Below are positions 41,480 through 48,608 of a stretch of 64,000 nt of DNA, piece after piece; positions within the stretch are counted from its first letter, which is position 1, and the number at the start of each line of letters is the position of its first letter. A program made the position numbers and the translations under genes. The DNA comes from Halobacillus aidingensis (lineage in GTDB: Bacteria > Bacillota > Bacilli > Bacillales > Halobacillaceae), in the NCBI RefSeq assembly GCF_900104185.1, contig NZ_FNIZ01000014.1, positions 1 through 64,000 of the forward strand, written 5' to 3'. The notes below the pieces were generated by a model, which saw only the letters and a program-made list of their open reading frames with translations, made no database searches and was not told the origin of the DNA.

Positions 41480-42103
41480 CTATTCATTGTCTTTGTCCTC
41501 ATGCAAATGCTCGTCCTGATTCCCCATCAGACCATAGAAAAACATATGGGTAATCTCTTCACTTAATTCCGGTAAAGAATGGTCGAAGAGATCTTCCTTC
41601 GAGCGCATCGCCTGGTAGTACATTTCTATATAAAACATGATGGAGCGGAAAGAAATATCCGGATGAACGTACCCTTGGGCTTTTCCTTGTTCCACGAGTT
41701 CCATCAGTAAAGGGACAGCATCTTTTTCTGTGAAGGTTTGAATCAGTTCCTGTAACTCAGGCTGGTCCCTCATCACTGTTTGAAGAAATCCAGGGTCCAT
41801 ATGGAGGATGTTTTCTTTTTTATCTTGAATGACAAATCGAATCTTTTTTTTGAAGTCCATGTCGTCATTGTGGACGACGTCACGAAAACGATCCAATCGT
41901 TCGTAAATGAATTTTTTAACCGTCTCGAATAGGAGTTCATCTTTGCCGCCAAAATAATTATAAATGGTGACTTGAGAAACTTGTGCTTTTTTTGCAATTT
42001 CCTGGATGCTGACTTTCTGCACCCCATATTCTGAGAACAACTTCAGGGAGGCGTTCAAGATATTTTGCTTTTTGCGTTCTTTCCGTCTTTCAAATCCATT
42101 CAT
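41480..42103 (-). CDS. TetR/AcrR family transcriptional regulator
   Basis: 207 aa. The N-terminal HTH is clear: ILNASLKLFSEYGVQKVSIQEIAKKAQVSQVTIYNYFGGKDELLFETV (residues about 14-60). The C-terminal ligand domain is all helical with no known signature. ATG at 42103 follows AGAGGTG on the minus strand. Its only divergent neighbour is repeat unit V, so its targets are not obvious. A short acidic tail (DEHLHEDKDNE) ends the protein. Confidence 0.87.
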   Translation of the reverse strand: MNGFERRKERKKQNILNASLKLFSEYGVQKVSIQEIAKKAQVSQVTIYNYFGGKDELLFETVKKFIYERLDRFRDVVHNDDMDFKKKIRFVIQDKKENILHMDPGFLQTVMRDQPELQELIQTFTEKDAVPLLMELVEQGKAQGYVHPDISFRSIMFYIEMYYQAMRSKEDLFDHSLPELSEEITHMFFYGLMGNQDEHLHEDKDNE

Positions 42104-42308
42104 TGTCTACACCTCTTCTTAAACCATCATACACGAAGTTATGAACCGATTCAATTCATACATTTCATTTCCGCTCCCCCTGACTTTACTACTCCATCTT
42201 CCACATAAGCTCCCGATTGTGGAAGACTCAGTTTCGAGACTTTTGTTGAGTGGATGGGGGCGGAGGGGAATGGCTCGCTTTCCGCGGGGCCCCATACGAA
42301 GTGGGGTC

Positions 42309-42347
42309 GTTCGATGTTGGCACAGGACGTGCCGAACATAATCGAAC
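42309..42347. repeat. Hairpin insert inside the A-type arm of unit V
   Basis: GTTCGAT ... ATCGAAC form an outer 7-bp stem and GTTGGCAC ... GTGCCGAAC an inner one. It sits inside the roughly 77-nt insert that interrupts the arm after CTTTCCGCGG. Confidence 0.6.
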
Positions 42348-42412
42348 TTCCTCTATTCTCTTGAGCCTCCTCGAACTGCGTCCTGTGGGGTCTCACCAAG
42401 CACTTTTTTCCC

Positions 42413-42571
42413 TTAGATATCCGGTTCCGGCGCCTAGCGGCTAGTGAGACTTCCCTCGCTTCTGTACGATAAGTCAACATCGAATCACTTCGTTCTTCGT
42501 GTTTCCTTTATCTCCGCCAGCTCAGTCCAGTCCATACGCCGCTGATCAAGGCGCCTGCACACTTAAGGTAG
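42413..42571. repeat. Second insert in unit V, bounded by GGCGCCT blocks
   Basis: An insert of about 160 nt between TTTTTCCC and AGGAGTCTC of the arm. It starts with TTCCGGCGCCTAGCGGCT and ends with CCGCTGATCAAGGCGCCTG, partly complementary ends. Between them is pyrimidine-rich sequence such as CGATAAGTCAACATCGAA. It looks like a different short interspersed repeat landed in the first one; I cannot name the family. Confidence 0.5.
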
Positions 42572-42895
42572 GAGTCTCCCCATTCCCCTCCGCCCCTTTA
42601 TCCAATAAGTGTCTCGAAACCACTTACGGTATAGGATGTTTTTACTGACAAGGAAAGTAGAGCTATATGAATTCCCATAACCGCTATTCTGGATAAAAAG
42701 CTTGCTATAGAGCGCTTAATTACTATAAATCAGGAATTGTGAAAGACATTCATCCTCGGGAAAGGGGTTCGTTTCACATATGCATCGAATGGGGTGGTTG
42801 GGAAGCTGCGAGACTCCCGTGGGAGAAAGGAGATAGGCGAGATCCCGCAGGACGAAGTCCGAGGAAGCTTGCCACTCCCCCACAGGAAAGTGTTC

Positions 42896-43013
42896 AAATG
42901 CGGAACCGCCTTGGTAGACACGACTGGCATAAGCCGAACAGCAACGGAATGTGCCTTTTCATTCCTTTGCTGTTCGGCTTATGACGCGAGTGTCTGGGCG
43001 GTGGAGCTAGACG
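42896..43013 (+). repeat. Nested hairpin element, copy 1
   Basis: It interrupts the B-type arm between CACAGGAAAG and CGAGTAGCTTCCCAGC. The central hairpin at 42928-42983 has a perfect 17-bp stem, CATAAGCCGAACAGCAA with TTGCTGTTCGGCTTATG. Outer stems AGACAC/GTGTCT and ACCGCC/GGCGGT enclose it. Same element, opposite orientation, at 63312-63446. It may be a MITE-like insertion or an accessory domain of the larger structure. Confidence 0.8.
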
Positions 43014-43193
43014 AGTAGCTTCCCAGCCCCCCCTAACGCTCAACACGGCAAACGAACCCCGAAAAGTCTCGAAATCGAGTCTTCCACAATCCTTCCATAT
43101 AGTTGAATAACTTTGTTAAAAACTAGACAAGAAGGATAGAGGTTGAGTACGATGAAAATGGTTGAATGATCATGATGAGGAGAGGAAGATTAG

Positions 43194-44756
43194 ATGTCGA
43201 AGCTTGATCTGACTCAGTATGAAAAGAAAATGATTGTTAGAAACATGCAGGATAAAGATATCGAACAGATTTTTAAGTTACAAAAAGTTTGTTTCCCTGA
43301 TATGGATCCATGGAAGAGGGAACATCTGGAGAGCCACTTGACACATTTTGCGGAAGGGCAATTTGTCGTTGAGTTTGATGGGAAAATCATTGGAAGCTGT
43401 TCAAGTTTGATCGTTAATTTTGATGAATATGATGATAAACATACGTGGGATGACATTACAGATGAAGGGTATATCACGAATCATGATCCAGACGGGTACA
43501 ATCTGTATGGAATTGAAGTGATGGTCCATCCTGAATACAGAGGGATGAAAATAGGAAGACGTTTATATGAAGCAAGGAAAGAATTAGCCCGCGCGTTGAA
43601 CTTGAAGAGTATCATCATCGGAGGACGTATTCCGAACTACCACAAGTACGAAGATGAAATGTCCCCACGTGAATATGTGGAGGAAGTCCGCAATCAAAAC
43701 ATTTATGATCCTGTCCTTACCTTCCAAATCATGAATGGCTTTACTGTCATGCGGATCAACCCTGATTATCTTCCGGATGACGAGCAGTCTTTGAAGTATG
43801 CGACGCTGATGGAATGGAATAATATTGATTATCGTGCCCGTACAAAACGCTATTTTAAGACAAGTCATCCAGTGAGAATTATGGTCATTCAATATATGAT
43901 GAAAAATATCGATTCCTTTGAAGAGTTTGCAAAGCAATGTGAGTATTACGTAGATGTTGCTGCTGATTACGGATCTGATTTTGCGGTATTTCCCGAAATT
44001 TTCACTACGCAGCTTATGTCCTTCTTAGAAGAAAAAGTCCCGTCTCAAGCCGTTCGTAAATTGAGTGCATATACCGAAGAGTATATTGAAATGTTCACAC
44101 ACCTTGCTGTGAAATACAATGTGAACATTATCGGCGGGTCCCACTTCGTGGAGGAAGAAGAGCAGATTTATAACATATCTTATCTATTCAGACGCGATGG
44201 TACGATCGAAAAGCAATACAAAATTCACGTAACACCGAACGAACGGACATGGTGGGGCATTCAGCCTGGAGATGCGGTCAAAGTCTTTGATACGGATTGT
44301 GGCAAAATCGCGATTCAGATTTGTTATGATATCCAGTTTCCTGAGCTCGCTCGCTATGCAGTCGATCAAGGAGCGAACATTATTTTCGTCCCGTTTTGTA
44401 CGGATGACAGACAAGGATACTTACGTGTACGTTATTGTGCCCAGGCTCGTGCGGTCGAAAATCAGGTGTACACCGTTATTGCAGGTACGGTAGGAAATCT
44501 GACGCAAGTGGAGAATATGGATATCCAATATGCACAATCGGGCATCTTTACTCCATCGGACTTCGAATTTGCCCGTGATGGAATTATTGGTGAATGTAAT
44601 CCGAATGTGGAAACGGTCGTTGTTGGAGATGTTGATTTAGAAATACTGAGAAGACAGCGGAAGTCAGGAACTGTCCGGCAGCTACGGGACAGACGTCGGG
44701 ATTTATTTGATCTTCGATTTAAATTAGACACAGAAGAAAAGCCAGAACGAACGTAA
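43194..44756 (+). CDS. yhcX: YhcX: GNAT acetyltransferase fused to a nitrilase-like amidohydrolase
   Basis: 520 aa. Residues about 12-190 are a GNAT domain, with the acetyl-CoA loop GIEVMVHPEYRGMKIGRRLYEARK. Residues about 225-490 are a carbon-nitrogen hydrolase with Glu in FPEIF, Lys in YKIHVTPNE and Cys377 in QICYDIQFPE, the nitrilase triad. The fusion matches B. subtilis YhcX. A route combining N-acetylation and amide hydrolysis in indole or tryptophan breakdown has been suggested for the family; I cannot confirm the substrate. An SDR gene follows after 13 nt, indicating an operon. Confidence 0.92.
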   Translation: MSKLDLTQYEKKMIVRNMQDKDIEQIFKLQKVCFPDMDPWKREHLESHLTHFAEGQFVVEFDGKIIGSCSSLIVNFDEYDDKHTWDDITDEGYITNHDPDGYNLYGIEVMVHPEYRGMKIGRRLYEARKELARALNLKSIIIGGRIPNYHKYEDEMSPREYVEEVRNQNIYDPVLTFQIMNGFTVMRINPDYLPDDEQSLKYATLMEWNNIDYRARTKRYFKTSHPVRIMVIQYMMKNIDSFEEFAKQCEYYVDVAADYGSDFAVFPEIFTTQLMSFLEEKVPSQAVRKLSAYTEEYIEMFTHLAVKYNVNIIGGSHFVEEEEQIYNISYLFRRDGTIEKQYKIHVTPNERTWWGIQPGDAVKVFDTDCGKIAIQICYDIQFPELARYAVDQGANIIFVPFCTDDRQGYLRVRYCAQARAVENQVYTVIAGTVGNLTQVENMDIQYAQSGIFTPSDFEFARDGIIGECNPNVETVVVGDVDLEILRRQRKSGTVRQLRDRRRDLFDLRFKLDTEEKPERT

Positions 44757-44769
44757 GGGAGGAATTTTG

Positions 44770-45498
44770 ATGATGTTGGACAAACAAGTGGCTATTGTTA
44801 CAGGAGCTTCAAGAGGAATCGGAAAAGAAATTGCTTTCCAACTCGCTGAAAAAGGGGCTTATTTATCCATCATAGGCAGCTCTGAAGAAATTCACCAAAC
44901 GAAGGAAGATTTAAAGAAGCAAGGGCACACAAACGTTTTGGCTTATATGGCCGATGTCAGTGATGAAAACGAAATCGACCAGGTGGTGGAAGGGACCAAG
45001 AAAGCGTATGGCAAAGTAGACATTCTTGTCAACAATGCTGGAATCGGTGATTTTAAACCAATTGAAGAAGTGACGGTAGAAGAATGGCGTCGTACGTACG
45101 ATATCAACGTACAGGGTGTATTTCTCGCGACCAAAGCCGTTCTTCCTATCATGAAAAAGCAACAGTTCGGTACGATCATTACGGTCGCCTCTGATGTCTC
45201 TCGATATACGATTCCAGAAGGTGGTGCCCTATACACATCCACAAAATACGCTGTTCAAGGGTTTATGGGGTCACTCGCTCAAGAAGTGAGAAAAGATGGC
45301 ATCCGGGCAGGTACCATCAATCCTGGAATGGTGGATACTTATTTTGCGAATGGGACTCAAGGCGATCCTGAAAAATCAGAATGGCTCAAGGTTCATGATA
45401 TTGCGGAAGCCGTCGTCTACATGGCGCTTGCGCCGAAACATATGGTCATTGATGAAATGCATCTCCACCCGCTCATCCAAGATTACCCACGGGTATAA
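44770..45498 (+). CDS. Short-chain dehydrogenase/reductase (FabG-like)
   Basis: 242 aa from the ATG at 44770, 7 nt after AGGGAGG; ATG at 44773 and TTG at 44767 are alternatives. Classical SDR: TGASRGIGKEIA cofactor loop, NNAGIGD near 84, catalytic Ser in VASDVSR and Tyr-x3-Lys in YTSTKYAVQG. Reduces a carbonyl with NAD(P)H. Close spacing to yhcX suggests a shared pathway. The C-terminus ends in MHLHPLIQDYPRV, as in many stand-alone 3-ketoacyl-ACP-reductase-like oxidoreductases. Substrate unknown. Confidence 0.87.
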   Translation: MMLDKQVAIVTGASRGIGKEIAFQLAEKGAYLSIIGSSEEIHQTKEDLKKQGHTNVLAYMADVSDENEIDQVVEGTKKAYGKVDILVNNAGIGDFKPIEEVTVEEWRRTYDINVQGVFLATKAVLPIMKKQQFGTIITVASDVSRYTIPEGGALYTSTKYAVQGFMGSLAQEVRKDGIRAGTINPGMVDTYFANGTQGDPEKSEWLKVHDIAEAVVYMALAPKHMVIDEMHLHPLIQDYPRV

Positions 45499-45502
45499 AT
45501 GA

Positions 45503-45541
45503 AGACCAGGTCATCCAAAAAATGGATGACCTGGTCTGTTT
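45503..45541. terminator. Bidirectional terminator between the SDR and yhdB
   Basis: AGACCAGGTCATCCA and TGGATGACCTGGTCT form a perfect 15-bp stem. The genes converge. Confidence 0.93.
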
Positions 45542-45543
45542 AT

Positions 45544-45780
45544 TTATGTGAAAAAGCTGGGCTCTAGTGTAGTCGCTTGAGCATGATCGATATAGCTTAA
45601 CAAGGCTTCGTGAGATTCCAGCATTTCGCTTTGTTTGCTCGGATAATAAGCCGAGTGAAGGAATGTTTCGATCTTTTTAGAAAGAAATTCATCCCTTGTG
45701 CGTACCATGAGGACGAGCAAGTCGTCCCATTGCCCCCAGATCATGAAATGCAGGGCTTTGTCGTAATCATAGTGATTCAT
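45544..45780 (-). CDS. yhdB: YhdB-like small protein
   Basis: 78 aa, similar in length and in its opening MNHYDYDKALHFMIWGQWDD to B. subtilis YhdB, a conserved Bacillaceae protein of unknown function. Soluble, helical and rich in Tyr, Leu and acidic residues; no membrane segment. ATG follows AAGGAAGTG on the minus strand. Monocistronic. The identification rests on the N-terminal pattern and on neighbours from the same yhb-yhg region. Confidence 0.78.
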   Translation of the reverse strand: MNHYDYDKALHFMIWGQWDDLLVLMVRTRDEFLSKKIETFLHSAYYPSKQSEMLESHEALLSYIDHAQATTLEPSFFT

Positions 45781-45964
45781 TGGATGACACTTCCTTTATG
45801 AAAGGAGTGGTCTTATTATCCCCGCGAGCGTTCTTACTCAATCAGAGAGTTCGTCACAGTTCTGGGAATCCCGACACATTTTTGCTTTTTTCTTCCGCAA
45901 AGCATTGGAAATTTTGTTATGATAGTATGGAAAAGTTTTGCTTTTGACGGAAGGAGTCTTCGTG

Positions 45965-46435
45965 ATGTCAGAAAAAAATCTGCTTTATGCAAATGTGGGG
46001 TGTGTCATCTTATTGGGATTGTTATTATTCCTGGGCTTTGTAACAGCTGAAGCTGATGCCACCCAACAGGTGATGATTCTCATTTCGGAAATCATTGGAG
46101 GAATAACCCTGGTTGTTGCCATTCTTTCTCTTTTTTACATAAAAAGTGATCAACGGTTTCTCCCTCTATCCATTTTATGTTTTTTAGCTCCCTGGTTGTT
46201 GTATGGGATCGGTTACGAAGTAGGGTTTGATGCTGCAACACCTTATACGTGGATATGGTTTATTGGATTGTACATTCTTCTAATTGTGGGCTTTATCTTT
46301 ATTCGGATCGGTTACAAAAAAATAGAGGGTCATTATAAACTTGTTTCTGCTTTCCTTTTATTTATTAATGCTATTTTTTTCGTTTATTTAATTTTCATTC
46401 AAATATGGTGGAGCATCCCGTTTCTGAATAGCTAA
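45965..46435 (+). CDS. Small integral membrane protein, unknown
   Basis: 156 aa from the ATG at 45965, 8 nt after AAGGAG (GTG three bases earlier is possible). At least four hydrophobic segments (about 8-28, 38-60, 70-90, 96-115, with a fifth near 125-148) cover most of the length. Short acidic loops include TAEADAT. No recognised family. The promoter region contains TATGAT near 45919. A terminator follows. Confidence 0.7.
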   Translation: MSEKNLLYANVGCVILLGLLLFLGFVTAEADATQQVMILISEIIGGITLVVAILSLFYIKSDQRFLPLSILCFLAPWLLYGIGYEVGFDAATPYTWIWFIGLYILLIVGFIFIRIGYKKIEGHYKLVSAFLLFINAIFFVYLIFIQIWWSIPFLNS

Positions 46436-46470
46436 TCCTCAGTTCTCATTCAACTGAGGATTTTCTTTAT
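46434..46470 (+). terminator. Terminator after the small membrane protein
   Basis: AATCCTCAGT and ACTGAGGATT form a perfect 10-bp stem, then TTCTTTAT. Confidence 0.85.
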
Positions 46471-46500
46471 ATGCAAGCTGACTTCCTGTTTTTAGCAATC

Positions 46501-46529
46501 GCATATTTGCCTTCCAACCACACATACTA
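46501..46529 (+). promoter_or_regulatory. Sigma-G/F promoter of yhcN
   Basis: GCATA at 46501-46505, 17 nt, and a perfect CATACTA at 46523-46529: an exact match to the forespore consensus (GYATA, 16-18 nt, CATACTA). The best sporulation promoter in the window. Confidence 0.8.
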
Positions 46530-46562
46530 ACCGTAAACATGGATGGAAGGAGGTTGAAAAAC

Positions 46563-47105
46563 ATGAAGATCAAAGTATTAGCCATCGGTCTTTTAGCAGC
46601 TGGATCTCTTGTCGCCTGCCAGGCGGAACAAGAAGCTGGTGACAATGGCAACTACAACGGAGTAGAAAATACAAGCTTCGAACGTACAGCTGATGACATG
46701 GCCGAAAATGGTCAAAAAGCGAACCAGTATGACAATGATCGCGGAATGGTTCATAACACGAATTATAAAGTGGCCAAGGATGCAGCAAACCGTATCGAAA
46801 AGAATGTCGATGGCGTGGATCGTGTTTATGTGCTGAAAACACGCGATAATGCCTATGTAGCGGCAGAGCTTGATAATCCTAAAGGAGACAAGAACGAAGT
46901 CTCTGATGAAATGGAAAAGCAAATCAAAAAAGCAGTCAAAGCATCGGACCAGGACATTAACAATGTTTACATTTCAACAAATCCAGATTTTGTTGACTTG
47001 ACGAACAATTATGTGGAAGACTCTCAAAACGGTGAGCCTGTCACAGGATTTTTCCGTGAATTCGGAGAAATGGTTGACCGGATTTTCCCTGACCAACGTT
47101 CATAA
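46563..47105 (+). CDS. yhcN: YhcN/YlaJ family sporulation lipoprotein
   Basis: 180 aa from the ATG at 46563 after GGAGG. Lipobox LVAC (Cys19), an Asn/Gly-rich linker, then the YhcN/YlaJ domain: AANRIEKNVDGVDRVYVLKTRDNAYVAAEL followed by a Lys-rich helix and VYISTNPDFVDLTNNYV. The proteins lie in the spore inner membrane and help germination or outgrowth in B. subtilis. The sigma-G-type promoter fits. Monocistronic with a terminator shared with the convergent methyltransferase. Confidence 0.9.
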   Translation: MKIKVLAIGLLAAGSLVACQAEQEAGDNGNYNGVENTSFERTADDMAENGQKANQYDNDRGMVHNTNYKVAKDAANRIEKNVDGVDRVYVLKTRDNAYVAAELDNPKGDKNEVSDEMEKQIKKAVKASDQDINNVYISTNPDFVDLTNNYVEDSQNGEPVTGFFREFGEMVDRIFPDQRS

Positions 47106-47109
47106 TAAA

Positions 47110-47143
47110 GAAAAGCCAGGACTTTTTTAAAGTTCTGGCTTTT
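47110..47143. terminator. Bidirectional terminator between yhcN and the methyltransferase
   Basis: AAAAGCCAGGACTT and AGTTCTGGCTTTT pair around a T-rich loop. Confidence 0.88.
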
Positions 47144-47837
47144 CAGCTTTTAAGATCATGAAATTAGGCTTTGTTGAAACTTTATGAAATCCTTCTGGGT
47201 GTACTTTTTTAAATTCCAATGTAGGCTTTGGCTCGGAGAGTTTGATTAAATGAAAATGATCCGTCACTGAGGAAATAATCTCATCAAGCGGACGTCTGTA
47301 GAAAGTCATCGGAATTTTTTCTCCATCAACTGTCCATTCATCTTGGATTTCATGGCAGGCATAATAAGAATCCACCTCATGGTTCATATAATCCATGAAC
47401 GGATGATGGGTAGAGAAAAGAAGGGTGCCTCCTGGTTTTAATGTGCGATGGAACTCCTGAAAAATGGGTGCCCAATCTTTTATGTAATGCAAAGTGAGTG
47501 AACTGATAATAAGATCAAAGGATCTATCATCCATTGGCAGAGGGTCTGTTAAGTCGTGAACGAAAGCGTGGACCTTGGCATTTCCTGCTCTCCGCTTGGT
47601 TGCGGCAATCATCGAAGGACTGAGGTCTATCGCTGTGACGTCTGCATCTTGATCGGCCATGTAACGCGCATACCATCCTGCTGCACAGCCTGCATCCAAA
47701 ACTTTTTTCCCTTGAAGATCAGGGAGTAGATCGACCATGGCCGGACGTTCAAGATAAGCATTGTAGGGCTTTCGGTCAACTTCGAATTCATAATGCGAAG
47801 ATAAATGCTCATAGGAGTGGAGGACATTCTTTTTCAT
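47127..47837 (-). CDS. Class I SAM-dependent methyltransferase
   Basis: 236 aa. Motif I VLDAGCAAGWYARYMADQDADVTAIDLS near residue 44, motif post-II FDLIISSLTLHYIKDW near 106, and TLKPGGTLLFSTHHPF near 132, typical of Methyltransf_11/YjhP-type enzymes. The C-terminal part, with YACHEIQDEWTVDGEKIPMTFYRRP, is specific to a small group of Bacillaceae proteins. ATG at 47837 follows AAGGGAG. Substrate unknown. Divergent from yhgD. Confidence 0.87.
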   Translation of the reverse strand: MKKNVLHSYEHLSSHYEFEVDRKPYNAYLERPAMVDLLPDLQGKKVLDAGCAAGWYARYMADQDADVTAIDLSPSMIAATKRRAGNAKVHAFVHDLTDPLPMDDRSFDLIISSLTLHYIKDWAPIFQEFHRTLKPGGTLLFSTHHPFMDYMNHEVDSYYACHEIQDEWTVDGEKIPMTFYRRPLDEIISSVTDHFHLIKLSEPKPTLEFKKVHPEGFHKVSTKPNFMILKAEKPEL

Positions 47838-47887
47838 ATGAAAACTCCCTTCTGTTCTTATTTCTTTCAGTGTACCTCAAAAAAAGG

Positions 47888-47915
47888 TTGCAACTCTAAT
47901 AAAAGAGCGTATAAT
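47888..47915 (+). promoter_or_regulatory. Sigma-A promoter of yhgD
   Basis: TTGCAA at 47888-47893, 16 nt, TATAAT at 47910-47915. The operator-like palindrome at 47932 starts about 10 nt after the expected transcription start. Confidence 0.72.
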
Positions 47916-47931
47916 CAATTCTGTAGTAAAA

Positions 47932-47956
47932 ATGACTAATTCGTTCAAATGGTCAG
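47932..47956 (+). promoter_or_regulatory. Putative YhgD operator 1
   Basis: A 25-bp imperfect palindrome, ATGACTAATTCG then TTCAAATGGTCAG. Its reverse-orientation counterpart lies before yhgE at 48564-48588; the two share ATGACTAA, TTCA and TGGTCA at fixed spacing. Location just after the promoter suggests autorepression. Confidence 0.65.
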
Positions 47957-47970
47957 GTGGTGAGATTGAT

Positions 47971-48540
47971 ATGGATAGAAAAGAAGAAATTCGTGACGCT
48001 GCACGTCAATCTTTTTCAATCTTGGGTTATAAAGCGACAACGATGGATCATGTCGCCAAAGCCGCTAATGTAGGAAAAGGGACGATTTATAACTTCTTCC
48101 GAAACAAAGAAGAACTGTTTCAGGACATTATCGCGGAACTCCTTTTGGAAATGAAGAGAAAAGCTGAATCCGTCATGGATGACGAACAATCCCTGAAAGA
48201 AAATGTACATCGATCACTGGTCGAATTGCTTCAATACCGTAAAAGCCATCAATTGACAGTGAAACTCGTGTACGAAGCTCGTGAAATAGGAACGGCAGCT
48301 GTGAAGGAAGCCCTTCAAAATATAGAGTCTCTAATTTTGGATTATCTAAAGGAAAAAGTTATAGCAGCGGTGGCAGAGGGAGATATTCGCCAATGTGATC
48401 CGGAAATTACGGCATTTATGATGTTGAAGTTATACACGGCACTGATTATTGATTGGGAAGAAGGACATGAGCCTTTATCTAAGGAAAAGATCCTTCATTT
48501 ATTTGATGATTATGTGTTCAAAGGATTGTCACCCGAATGA
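47971..48540 (+). CDS. yhgD: TetR family regulator YhgD
   Basis: 189 aa from the ATG at 47971 after AGGTGGTGAG. A longer frame starts inside the operator and is unlikely. HTH: IRDAARQSFSILGYKATTMDHVAKAANVGKGTIYNFFRNKEELFQDI. Next to yhgE, as in B. subtilis. Two matching palindromes, before itself and before yhgE, make it the probable repressor of both genes. The natural inducer is unknown. Confidence 0.87.
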   Translation: MDRKEEIRDAARQSFSILGYKATTMDHVAKAANVGKGTIYNFFRNKEELFQDIIAELLLEMKRKAESVMDDEQSLKENVHRSLVELLQYRKSHQLTVKLVYEAREIGTAAVKEALQNIESLILDYLKEKVIAAVAEGDIRQCDPEITAFMMLKLYTALIIDWEEGHEPLSKEKILHLFDDYVFKGLSPE

Positions 48541-48563
48541 TGGTCCTCTTTTTTTGCACGAAA

Positions 48564-48588
48564 ATGACCAAATGAATATTTTAGTCAT
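48564..48588 (+). promoter_or_regulatory. Putative YhgD operator 2, before yhgE
   Basis: ATGACCAAATGAA then TATTTTAGTCAT: a near-perfect dyad (TGACCAAA against TTTAGTCA), 20 nt before the yhgE start. On the opposite strand it matches operator 1 at most positions. Confidence 0.65.
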
Positions 48589-48608
48589 ATGTTATTGGGG
48601 GATGGAAA

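Larger units (their letters stand above)
42208..43103. repeat. Composite intergenic repeat, unit V (reverse orientation, with insertions)
   Basis: Left arm about 42208-42634 is A-type but enlarged by two inserts at about 42286-42362 and 42413-42571. Its outer blocks (GGGGGCGGAGGGGAATGGCT, GGTCTCACC, CCATTCCCCTCCGCCCC, GTCTCGAAACCACTT) are kept. The linker has CCGCTATTCTGGAT and AAAGCTTGCTATAGAGCGCT from 42697. Right arm 42721-43103 is B-type and carries the nested 130-nt element at about 42896-43013. It sits between the tetR and yhcX genes, which diverge, so both promoters must lie at its edges or inside it. Confidence 0.87.

Noticed and set aside
42208-43103. Insertion sequence or CRISPR array
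   Set aside because: No transposase frame, and the repeated blocks are inverted and variable in spacing rather than direct repeats with unique spacers.
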